A stretch of 12,262 nucleotides of DNA, taken from assembly GCA_017304275.1 (NCBI GenBank), contig JAFKKW010000339.1:1-12262 (forward strand), given 5' to 3'. Position numbers and translations under genes: made by a program. The notes beneath the pieces are model-generated. The model did no database searches and had not been told where the DNA came from. It saw only the letters and a program-made list of their open reading frames with translations. Of the stretch, positions 1 through 5,325 are shown piece by piece; the stretch's first letter is position 1; each line of letters starts with the position of its first letter. The stretch comes from Hyphomicrobiales bacterium. Its GTDB lineage: Bacteria; Pseudomonadota; Alphaproteobacteria; Rhizobiales; Hyphomicrobiaceae.

Positions 1-129
1 GCTGCAGTGGGCGTAGTAATCGGAGGCGCAGGCCATCTTGACGGCGAGGCTGACGGCGCCGGCCTGGGTGGTGGCGGTCAGGGCGCCGAAGGCTACGGCT
101 GCTGCGAGAATGGTGCGGATCTTGGTCAT
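1..129 (-). CDS. Small exported protein, partial (C-terminus cut by window edge)
   Basis: The first 43 codons of a minus-strand gene are visible, and the rest lies left of the window. The start is the ATG at 127-129, preceded by a good ribosome binding site (GGAGAGAG, about 5 nt upstream). The product begins MTKIRTILAAAVAFGALTAT, a typical signal peptide: two basic residues, a hydrophobic core, then small residues around a likely cleavage after TQAGA. The mature part starts with a short stretch containing CASDYYAHCS. From memory, small secreted or periplasmic proteins with a very similar Cys-Ala-Ser-Asp-Tyr-Tyr motif are widespread in Hyphomicrobiales and have no assigned function. The two Cys suggest a disulfide in the periplasm. 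No role is claimed. It reads in the same direction as the acyltransferase gene, 137 bp further upstream. Confidence 0.75.
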   Translation of the reverse strand, partial: MTKIRTILAAAVAFGALTATTQAGAVSLAVKMACASDYYAHCS

Positions 130-193
130 TTGGCTCTCTCCATCGCCAGTGTGTCTGATGAAGAGACTTTGCCGCCAAGCCGCCTCGCCCGCT

Positions 194-207
194 GTTCCCG
201 GAGGAAC
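194..207. other. Hairpin GTTCC-N4-GGAAC in the gap between the acyltransferase and the exported-protein gene
   Basis: A perfect 5-bp inverted repeat with a 4-nt loop lies in the 137-bp gap at 130-266. In minus-strand orientation it falls about 65 nt before the start codon of the exported protein, so it would be in its leader or promoter. A further GTTCC (GGAAC on the minus strand) lies at 244-248. GGAAC is the -35 element of EcfG-type stress promoters in this group, and 18 nt downstream there is CGAC rather than the expected CGTT, so the promoter match is only partial. No T-run follows the hairpin itself. A minus-strand T-run (235-241) downstream of the acyltransferase stop has no convincing stem before it. 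Confidence 0.25.
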
Positions 208-266
208 GGGGGGCGAAGAAAGTCGAAAATCTTGAAAAAAACTGTTCCGGCCGTGGGGAGGTGACT

Positions 267-1001
267 CTACAACGCGGCCGAGCCCTGAACCTGCTCGTCA
301 TTCCCGAGCTGGACCAGTTTGGGCAGACGGACCTTGAGGTCCTCGAGTTCCGCAGGGTCGAGCTTGAAGAACATGTTCTTGGCCACGCGCCGCTTGAGGC
401 CCTCGTCGAGCTCCCGGGCAAGCAGCACCACGGGCACGTCGCCAGGCGGGTAGAACTGCGCCGCACCGGCCACTTTGAAGTCCATCACATGCTCGTAGAA
501 GCTCCGCCACTTGGTCTGCGTGGCAACGATCAGATGCTTCGCGTCGAGTGCGAGACAGGCCGAGACGCCGGCCCGGATCGCGGCCGCATAGAGACGCGCG
601 CGGTAGCGCGTGTTGGTGATGTCGGGATCGATCGCGAGCCGCGACAGCTCGACCATGAGCCCCTGCGCGTTGGCCTTCAGCGCCGGAACCTCGGGATAGA
701 CCTTCTCGCAAGGCAATGCGGGCCCCTGCGCACCGGGCCTGTAGAAGGAGAGCCGTAGCGTCGCGATGCACGCGCCGCGTCGGAAAAGGCCAGCGATCAG
801 CGTACTCGGCAGATCGTCGTAGGCATCGGAATAGATACCGAAAGGAGAGGGCTGGATAAGCCCCGCATGCACGTAGCCGCGGTAGCGGAGCGCGAAGGCT
901 TCCCTGCGGTTGTCCTGCGCCGCATACCAGACGGTACGTACGACGGCGTCGTCCTGGTCCGCGTCAAGCGAGGCGGGCTCAACTTTTACTTGGGCTGTCA
1001 A
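267..1001 (-). CDS. FeeM-like N-acyl amino acid synthase / autoinducer-synthase-fold acyltransferase
   Basis: The 244-residue product resembles the GNAT-fold family that includes FeeM-type N-acyl amino acid synthases and LuxI-type acyl-homoserine lactone synthases. Such enzymes move an acyl chain from acyl-ACP to the amino group of an amino acid or related acceptor in the cytoplasm. What can be seen is an N-terminal segment with REAFALRYRGYV (about 33-44), a strand IATLRLSFYRP (79-89), the family hallmark VELSRLAIDPD (117-127, Glu118 and Arg121 being the conserved pair), a helix RYRARLYAAAIRAG, then LIVATQTKWRSFYEHVMDF (157-175). The last 45 residues are charged and helical. The start used is a TTG at 999-1001 with a modest AAAGAG upstream. 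No ATG fits well, so the true start may differ by some codons. The gene appears monocistronic, and a long inverted repeat lies just upstream (1013-1072). The acceptor substrate cannot be told from sequence, and a plain acetyltransferase is the main alternative. Confidence 0.68.
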   Translation of the reverse strand: MTAQVKVEPASLDADQDDAVVRTVWYAAQDNRREAFALRYRGYVHAGLIQPSPFGIYSDAYDDLPSTLIAGLFRRGACIATLRLSFYRPGAQGPALPCEKVYPEVPALKANAQGLMVELSRLAIDPDITNTRYRARLYAAAIRAGVSACLALDAKHLIVATQTKWRSFYEHVMDFKVAGAAQFYPPGDVPVVLLARELDEGLKRRVAKNMFFKLDPAELEDLKVRLPKLVQLGNDEQVQGSAAL

Positions 1002-1012
1002 AGGGATATCTC

Positions 1013-1072
1013 TTTGAAAAAGCGCACGCGAATCAGAGGTGGGACCCCCAGTAGCACGAACGCTCTTTCAAA
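1013..1072. promoter_or_regulatory. Inverted repeat TTTGAAAAAGCG ... CGCTCTTTCAAA upstream of the acyltransferase gene
   Basis: Two 12-bp arms, at 1013-1024 and 1061-1072, match as inverted repeats at 11 of 12 positions, with their starts 48 bp apart. The nearer arm ends about 12 bp upstream of the TTG start, on the side from which transcription would come. The position and spacing fit a pair of operator half-sites, or one site overlapping the start region and another overlapping the promoter. No LuxR-type gene lies in the window, so the binding protein is unknown. A long-loop RNA hairpin is the alternative. Confidence 0.4.
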
Positions 1073-1282
1073 TATATGAGTTCCAACAACCGGCAAGTGA
1101 CCGTGATTGAGACCGAATGTCACGGAACGGTCGTGACACGGGCGTCGGAGCGGGCGTCAGAGGAGGTCCCGGACGCGGGGACGAACCGAGACCTCCTCCC
1201 CGATGGCCGAGACAAGGGTCAGAGGGCAGAATGTCCCGGCAAGCGAAGGGTGGTCGCGGTTTGGCTAACGAAGTCTGAATAG

Positions 1283-1319
1283 AAAAAATATAGTCCAGCG
1301 CAGGGAATAATGGCGCGGG
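1283..1319 (-). terminator. Candidate intrinsic terminator downstream of the 96-residue orphan gene
   Basis: Read on the minus strand, the stem CCCGCGC/GCGCTGG (1313-1319 and 1295-1301, one C/T mismatch, 11-nt loop) is followed six bases later by a run of six T (1283-1288). It lies about 25 bp past the stop codon of the orphan gene at 1345. The loop is long and the stem imperfect, so strength is uncertain. Confidence 0.4.
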
Positions 1320-1344
1320 CTCATCGTTTTATGTGCCCTCGGCG

Positions 1345-1635
1345 TCATGCCGGCGAGGTCGCCGCCAGTTCGTCGAGCGCGCGGAGAAGGTTGCTGCGCA
1401 GGTGATCCGGCGGATAGCCGTGCAGCGTCCGGCCGTAGGCGAGGCGCAGCCAGTGGCGCACGTCGCGCAACTGGCAGATGGCGAATGGCTCCGCGATGGC
1501 GCGTTCGATCGCGTCACATTCCGCGAGCGCCACCCGAAGCGCATGCGCGTTCGGCCCGATCGCCGTCGCAGCGATACGGTCGCGCAAGGCTTCACACCGG
1601 AGCGTGCGGTCATTGCAAAGGCGCGTGTCGAGCAT
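1345..1635 (-). CDS. Unrecognised 96-residue cytoplasmic protein
   Basis: I do not recognise this protein. The start is the ATG at 1633-1635, chosen because a near-perfect ribosome binding site (GGAGGAG, 6 nt upstream) precedes it. The frame stays open further upstream but without a comparable signal. The product has no signal peptide or membrane segment, is Ala/Leu/Arg rich and should be mostly helical. It has three Cys, a central acidic stretch around ECDAIERAIAEPFAICQLRD (40-59), then the aromatic block HWLRLAYGRTLHGYPPDH (61-78). Codon third positions are GC-rich, as in its neighbours, which supports real coding. It lies 149 bp downstream of the diguanylate cyclase on the same strand, so it could be co-transcribed or have its own promoter in that gap. 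Function unknown. Confidence 0.65.
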   Translation of the reverse strand: MLDTRLCNDRTLRCEALRDRIAATAIGPNAHALRVALAECDAIERAIAEPFAICQLRDVRHWLRLAYGRTLHGYPPDHLRSNLLRALDELAATSPA

Positions 1636-1784
1636 GGACGTCTCCTCCGCCTGCAAGCTGCATCGGATCGAAGGTATCTTGAATCTGCGGTGGTTTCCCG
1701 CTCCCTCGATGAGCATCCACAAGGAAGAGGAGCGCGTCTCGCGTGGGCGGCACGGGACCGCGGCCGCACGAAACGCGCCACGCG

Positions 1785-2894
1785 TCAATCCCCGCCGGTC
1801 GACACCGCAACCCGATCGCGGCCGCCCTCCTTGGCGTCGTAAAGCTTCGCATCGGCTCTCTTGACCAGCGTCTCGGCGTCGTCGCCGGGGCGGTGCTCGG
1901 CGACGCCGAACGAAGCCGACAAGTGGCCGATTTTCTCTTTGGTCTCGCGGACGGCAAACTGCTTGGCTCCGAACTGGGCGCGGATGCGCTCGGCGGTCGC
2001 CCGCGCGGCCTCCTGCCCCGACAGCGGGAGAATGACGGCGAACTCTTCACCTCCGTAGCGGGCCACCGTGTCCGTCTCGCGAACATTCGCCCCGATGACG
2101 CCTGCGAGCGCCTTGATGATTTCATCCCCGACGTGATGTCCGAACTGATCGTTGACGCGCTTGAAGTGATCGATGTCGCACATGATCAGCGATAGCGCCG
2201 TCTGGTCCGCATTGCTGGCCTCGACCGCCTTTTGCATGGCGACATCGAATTGTCGGCGATTGCCGGAGCCTGTGAGCGGATCGGTGAGGGCGGCCGTCTC
2301 GGCCCCGCGCAGGCTTTCCTGAAGCGTCTGGATTTCCCGTGCACTGGCTTCGATCCGGCGCTGGCCTTCCACGCTGGCGAGGCGCATGCGCTCGTTTTCG
2401 GCGACCAGCAGGCTGACGATGACCCTGACCTGCTCGGCTTCGGTGAGGCCGACGAGCCGCGCCTGCGCATCGGCAAGAGAGCGGGCGTAAGCCTCCTTGT
2501 TTGCGATGCTGCCGCGCACGACGGCAAGCACCGTCGCGAGCTCCCGCGCCAGCGTATCGCTCGCTGAGGCGACCGTTTCCGCCGAGCTCGGATGCGTGTG
2601 GCGAGAGGCCGACTGGCTGAAGAACCGGGCGAGCAGCACGCCACCCCCGCACGCGGCGGCAGCGAGCACGCCCAAGAGAAGAAACCCGAGCGGATTGTAG
2701 CGCGTCTCGACAACCGCATCGCCGCTCTCGGTGACGATGCGCAGGGTTTTCAGGGGCGCCGGATCGAGGTCGGAGAGCGTGAGGAGGGCCAGCAGCCAGA
2801 CGCCGCAGAGGACGACGATGGCCACATGCGTACCGCCATGGCCGCGGGAAAGGGAAAAGAGAGAAGGCATGAAATGGAGGCCCGTTGGCTGCAT
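1785..2894 (-). CDS. Membrane-anchored diguanylate cyclase (GGDEF domain)
   Basis: The 369-residue protein makes the second messenger c-di-GMP from two GTP at the inner membrane. Two hydrophobic segments (about 24-41 and 68-92) flank a short likely periplasmic loop of some 26 residues. A long helical, probably coiled-coil linker (about 110-200) follows, then the GGDEF domain from 204. The domain has DPLTGSGNRR (205-214), the metal-binding DIDHFKRVND (240-249), an intact catalytic GGEEF (281-285) and a product-inhibition I-site RETD (272-275) exactly five residues before GGEEF. The enzyme is therefore predicted to be active and feedback-inhibited. No EAL domain is present. The start is unsure: ATG 2892-2894 gives the longest form, and an in-frame ATG eight codons later is possible, with neither having a clear ribosome binding site. 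It is divergent from lysR, sharing a 192-bp gap. The signal sensed by the small loop is unknown. Confidence 0.93.
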   Translation of the reverse strand: MQPTGLHFMPSLFSLSRGHGGTHVAIVVLCGVWLLALLTLSDLDPAPLKTLRIVTESGDAVVETRYNPLGFLLLGVLAAAACGGGVLLARFFSQSASRHTHPSSAETVASASDTLARELATVLAVVRGSIANKEAYARSLADAQARLVGLTEAEQVRVIVSLLVAENERMRLASVEGQRRIEASAREIQTLQESLRGAETAALTDPLTGSGNRRQFDVAMQKAVEASNADQTALSLIMCDIDHFKRVNDQFGHHVGDEIIKALAGVIGANVRETDTVARYGGEEFAVILPLSGQEAARATAERIRAQFGAKQFAVRETKEKIGHLSASFGVAEHRPGDDAETLVKRADAKLYDAKEGGRDRVAVSTGGD

Positions 2895-3022
2895 CCGCTA
2901 ATGGCAAGCACCCGGGAGCAAGCCCGACCACAGCCCGACGGCGACGGCCGAGAAGGCGAAATAAGTTTGGCCGTCCCGTGTAAACCACTAGCCTGGAAGT
3001 GAAAATGAGGACGCTCACATAT

Positions 3023-3039
3023 ATTGAACATAGCGCAAT
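3023..3039. promoter_or_regulatory. Candidate LysR box ATTG-N9-CAAT
   Basis: A dyad ATTG/CAAT, which includes the T-N11-A core typical of LysR-type regulator sites (T at 3025, A at 3037), lies in an AT-rich patch about 50 bp upstream of the lysR start and between the divergent cyclase and lysR genes. LysR proteins usually bind such sites next to their own gene, so autoregulation and control of the divergent cyclase are both plausible. The short arms limit confidence. Confidence 0.4.
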
Positions 3040-3069
3040 AACATCAATGAGCATAATGAAATTACTTTC

Positions 3070-3089
3070 GGAGTGTCATGAACTGAATG
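3070..3089 (+). promoter_or_regulatory. lysR translation start region with in-frame two-codon minigene
   Basis: The GGAG at 3070-3073 lies 4 nt before an ATG at 3078, which reads ATG AAC TGA. The TGA (3084-3086) directly abuts the lysR ATG at 3087. Both ATGs are in the same frame. The lysR start itself is 13 nt from the GGAG, which is long. Ribosomes may therefore start at 3078, stop after two residues and restart at 3087, or use 3087 weakly. The alternative is that TGA is a recent nonsense change behind the original start. Confidence 0.4.
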
Positions 3090-4016
3090 AATTCGGATCG
3101 CTATGACCTGAATCTGCTGGTGGTTTTCGACGCCGTCGCGCGTACCGGTTCCGTCACCTCGGCGGCGTCCCGGCTCTGCATGAGCCAGCCTGCGGTCAGC
3201 CACGCGCTGAACCGGCTGCGCGACGTCGTCGGCGATCCGTTGTTCGTCCGCAATCGAAATGCTCTCGTCCCGACCCCGCGCGCACAGGAGATGATCGAGC
3301 CGGTGCGGGGCATCGTCGAGGCGGCGCGCGGCGTGTTGCGGCAAGGCGACTTCGATGCCGCCACCAGCGAGCGTGTCTTTCGCGTCGGCGGGAGCGACTA
3401 CACCATGATGGTGATCGCCCCGGCCTTGGCCGGCGTCCTGCGCAAGGAGGCGCCGAGATCGACGCTCGACCTCGTGCCCGTTGGGCCGCAGACCCTCGCG
3501 TCGCTCGAATCGGGCGAGATCGACTGCTCGTTCTGGGGCGCCGCGGTGCCGGCCGCTCCCTATCTTTCCCGCTCCCTGTTTCGGGAGCGGTTCATCGGCG
3601 TGGTGGGCAGGCAGCATCCGCTTGCCGAGAAGATAAGCCACGGAAGGCTGACCCTCGACGACTACCTGGCCTATCCGCACGCAGTGACGCAATTCCGCAT
3701 CTCCGTGGCCAACCCCGTCGACATCGCGCTCGCCAAGTTGGGGCGCTCGCGAACCGTCGGTTTCGCATCGCCGAGTTTCGCCGGCAACGCCGCAGCCATG
3801 CGGGGCACCGACATGGTGATGACCATTCCCGCCGGTCTGGCGCCAGTGCTGGTCGACAAGAATTTCGTCACGTTCGAGCTTCCCCTCGACGTGACCAACC
3901 ATCCCTATTCGCTGATCTGGCACCGCAGGAGCGATGCCGATCCGGCGTGTCGCTGGCTGCGGGAAATGGCGGTCGCGGCGGCCAAAAGACCGCGCCGCAG
4001 AACGTCGGCGCGATAG
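3087..4016 (+). CDS. LysR-family transcriptional regulator, NodD/LinR/NahR-like group
   Basis: The 309-residue product is a standard LysR-type regulator. It has an N-terminal winged helix-turn-helix (about 7-66, with the helix-turn-helix around GSVTSAASRLCMSQPAVSHAL at 21-41 and the wing DPLFVRNRNALVPTPRA), a linker helix, and a C-terminal effector-binding periplasmic-binding-protein fold (about 90-300). The start DLNLLVVFDAVARTGSVT and the segment GGSDYTMMVIAPAL (100-113) are typical of the group containing NodD, LinR, NahR and DntR, which respond to aromatic or flavonoid-like inducers. The actual inducer is not predictable here. The ATG at 3087 is the only reasonable start, because the ATG at 3078 stops after two codons. 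The last 12 residues are very basic. The divergent neighbour is the diguanylate cyclase, and no catabolic genes adjoin it, so the target genes are unclear. Confidence 0.93.
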   Translation: MNSDRYDLNLLVVFDAVARTGSVTSAASRLCMSQPAVSHALNRLRDVVGDPLFVRNRNALVPTPRAQEMIEPVRGIVEAARGVLRQGDFDAATSERVFRVGGSDYTMMVIAPALAGVLRKEAPRSTLDLVPVGPQTLASLESGEIDCSFWGAAVPAAPYLSRSLFRERFIGVVGRQHPLAEKISHGRLTLDDYLAYPHAVTQFRISVANPVDIALAKLGRSRTVGFASPSFAGNAAAMRGTDMVMTIPAGLAPVLVDKNFVTFELPLDVTNHPYSLIWHRRSDADPACRWLREMAVAAAKRPRRRTSAR

Positions 4017-4046
4017 CGCGGGACCGCACGACGCAGGTTCCTCTGG

Positions 4047-4072
4047 GCGCGCTGTCGGAGACAGTCTCGCGC
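4047..4072. other. GC-rich hairpin downstream of lysR
   Basis: Arms GCGCG+CTGTC and GACAG+CGCGC form ten base pairs around a GGA loop, with a 3-nt bulge on the right arm. A second perfect hairpin, CACCCC/GGGGTG with a 5-nt loop, lies at 4087-4103. Neither is followed by a T-run. They sit 30-90 bp past the lysR stop and may end its transcript. The promoter of the next gene must also lie in this 163-bp gap (4017-4179). Confidence 0.35.
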
Positions 4073-4179
4073 AGCGGGCGGACCGACACCCCGGTGAGGG
4101 GTGCAAAGCGCGGCCCCGTTGGCCATAATCGCAGGACCAAGCACCGGGGGAGGGAGCGGCGAAACGTGGTGGGGCGCGA

Positions 4180-4959
4180 ATGAGGAGAGGCAAGGGGTGG
4201 TACGCAACGTTCGCCTTCCTCCTGGTGGCATCGTTCATCGTGATCTATGCCGCCACCGGCACGGACGCTTTGGGTGCTGCCGCCCGCTTCCTTTGGAACG
4301 GCATCGCTTTCATCGCCAACGGCATCGTGCGTGCGGTGGGTGGCCTGCTGCAGATGCTGGCCCGCGGCGTCGGCTGGCGGCGCCTGTCGCGCATAGGCTC
4401 CGCGGTGACCGGTGTAGGCCTCGGGTATGCGGCGAGCGTCGTCGTCAGTGAGGACACCGTCAGCAAGGCACGCGGCTGGCGCGGCAAGTTGCAGGCCGTG
4501 TTGAAGGTCGCGCGCGACTGGTGGCAAGACCTCCACCTGTTCTGGAAGCTGGTCATCGTGCTGGCGCTCATCGCCAGCCAGGTCTACCTGCACGTCGCGC
4601 TGATCGTGTTTCCGATTGCGTTTCTGGTGCCGGTGGTGCGGCGGCTATGGGTCGGCACGGCCGATATGCTGTTCGGCAAATGGTATTGGAAGACCTTCGG
4701 CAGACTTCACCGCGCAACGGTGACGGTCTTGAGGACGCTCCCCGGCGTGCGGCAGATGATGCAGGGGGGCAGGCTTCTGCGGCTGCGCTACCTCGCGGCG
4801 TGGCGTCTGTGGCGCTATGATCCCCGCTACCGGAAGATGGAGAACGGCGCCCGTCACGTCAGCCTCGTCGAGCCGTTCCGCCTCTGGTGGCGCGGCGAGC
4901 TTGACGGATACGTCGGCCGTCCTCTGCTGTCCGGCGCCCGCCAGCCGGCATCCCCCTGA
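4180..4959 (+). CDS. Unrecognised integral membrane protein
   Basis: I do not recognise this 259-residue protein. A hydrophobic N-terminal segment (about 8-25) follows a basic MRRGKGW start, so it could be an uncleaved anchor. Residues 36-62 and 74-90 are moderately hydrophobic and Gly/Ala rich, possibly membrane-associated helices. A strong hydrophobic stretch (about 121-152) forms at least one certain membrane span. The C-terminal third is very rich in Arg and Trp (for example LAAWRLWRYDPRYRKME around 208-224) and is predicted cytoplasmic by the positive-inside rule. The ATG at 4180 follows a G-rich stretch without a clean ribosome binding site. It appears to be a single-gene unit, with a hairpin three bases after its stop. 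It is the last chromosomal gene before the inserted element. Confidence 0.72.
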   Translation: MRRGKGWYATFAFLLVASFIVIYAATGTDALGAAARFLWNGIAFIANGIVRAVGGLLQMLARGVGWRRLSRIGSAVTGVGLGYAASVVVSEDTVSKARGWRGKLQAVLKVARDWWQDLHLFWKLVIVLALIASQVYLHVALIVFPIAFLVPVVRRLWVGTADMLFGKWYWKTFGRLHRATVTVLRTLPGVRQMMQGGRLLRLRYLAAWRLWRYDPRYRKMENGARHVSLVEPFRLWWRGELDGYVGRPLLSGARQPASP

Positions 4960-4962
4960 GCG

Positions 4963-4977
4963 GTGGCCGGCCGCCAC
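4963..4977 (+). terminator. Candidate terminator hairpin after the membrane-protein gene
   Basis: A GTGGC/GCCAC stem with a CGGCC loop begins three bases after the stop codon. It is GC-rich and compact but lacks a T-run, so it is called a terminator mostly from its position. The rest of the gap up to 5111 shows no gene. Confidence 0.3.
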
Positions 4978-5111
4978 GCGATTGCGGCACGGATCGAGAG
5001 CATGGCAAGCAGAAGGAATTGGTGGAGACAACGATGGGGCCTTCCGGGGAACAAGGCGACCCGGCGCGAGCGCTGCCCATGCGGAGCGCCCTCAGGCGCG
5101 CGAGGCGAAAG

Positions 5112-5150
5112 TGGTGGGCCCGCCAGGACTCGAACCTGGAACCAAAATTT
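5112..5150 (-). pseudogene. Isolated tRNA 3' end: attachment-site remnant (att)
   Basis: The minus strand reads a complete T-arm (stem CCAGG, loop TTCGAGT, stem CCTGG), then an acceptor 3' strand CGGGCCC, the discriminator A and an encoded CCA ending at 5112. The bases further upstream on that strand do not form an anticodon arm or D-arm, so this is not a working tRNA. It is the displaced 3' end left when an element integrates into a tRNA gene. The exact right limit of the att core cannot be fixed without the other copy, and identity probably runs a little past 5142. The GGTT before the T-stem and the acceptor sequence would suit a tRNA starting GGGCCCG. A CAU-anticodon tRNA is a guess only. 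Confidence 0.8.
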
Positions 5151-5286
5151 TACCCGGGCAAAACACATGAAACAGATTGAGACGGTATAGGATCAACGTC
5201 AGCGTTCAATCCACAGAAAATACAGGTTAAAAGCTATCGGAAGAGCGTCTCACCTAGTATCAGCCAAACCCACTGTATCTCGCAAA

Positions 5287-5310
5287 AAGGGACCGCCGAA
5301 GGGACCGCCG
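5287..5310 (+). repeat. Tandem 12-bp direct repeat AAGGGACCGCCG x2 between att and int
   Basis: Two perfect adjacent copies (5287-5298, 5299-5310) end 15 bp before the integrase ATG. The integrase frame is open through them and would read Lys-Gly-Pro-Pro twice, but no start codon is found upstream. As DNA, short direct repeats beside att and int are the usual layout of arm-type integrase binding sites. Either role is inference. Confidence 0.5.
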
Positions 5311-5325
5311 AGATTTGGAGGGGGA

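Larger units (their letters stand above)
1002..1344. other. 343-bp intergenic region with inverted repeats, no gene supported
   Basis: No convincing coding sequence is present. An open plus-strand frame (1076-1282) has no ribosome binding site and an unlikely composition. The stretch holds the inverted repeat at 1013-1072 (listed separately), a hairpin TGTCACG/CGTGACA at 1118-1124 and 1132-1138 with a 7-nt loop, a second 9-bp hairpin GAGGAGGTC/GACCTCCTC at 1160-1168 and 1190-1198 with a 21-nt loop, and a candidate minus-strand terminator near 1283-1319. It must contain the minus-strand promoter of the acyltransferase gene. The density of dyads is higher than in the other gaps of the window, so a small structured RNA or multiple operator sites are possible but not shown. 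Confidence 0.45.

Noticed and set aside
130..266. EcfG-type stress promoter for the exported-protein gene
   Set aside because: GGAAC is present but the -10 element at the right distance is CGAC, not CGTT, so the match is not good enough to list as a promoter.
1076..1282. Plus-strand open frame of 68 codons in the intergenic region
   Set aside because: It has no ribosome binding site, its composition is dominated by charged and small residues, and it overlaps the DNA hairpins. The frame is most likely chance in GC-rich DNA.
3015..4238. Long minus-strand open frame (407 codons) opposite lysR
   Set aside because: It is antisense to a clear LysR gene, Arg/Gly/His rich and without domain patterns. 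It is a shadow caused by high GC at third positions.
5112..5190. Complete tRNA gene on the minus strand
   Set aside because: Only the T-arm and acceptor end can be folded. Sequence to the right gives no anticodon stem or D-arm.
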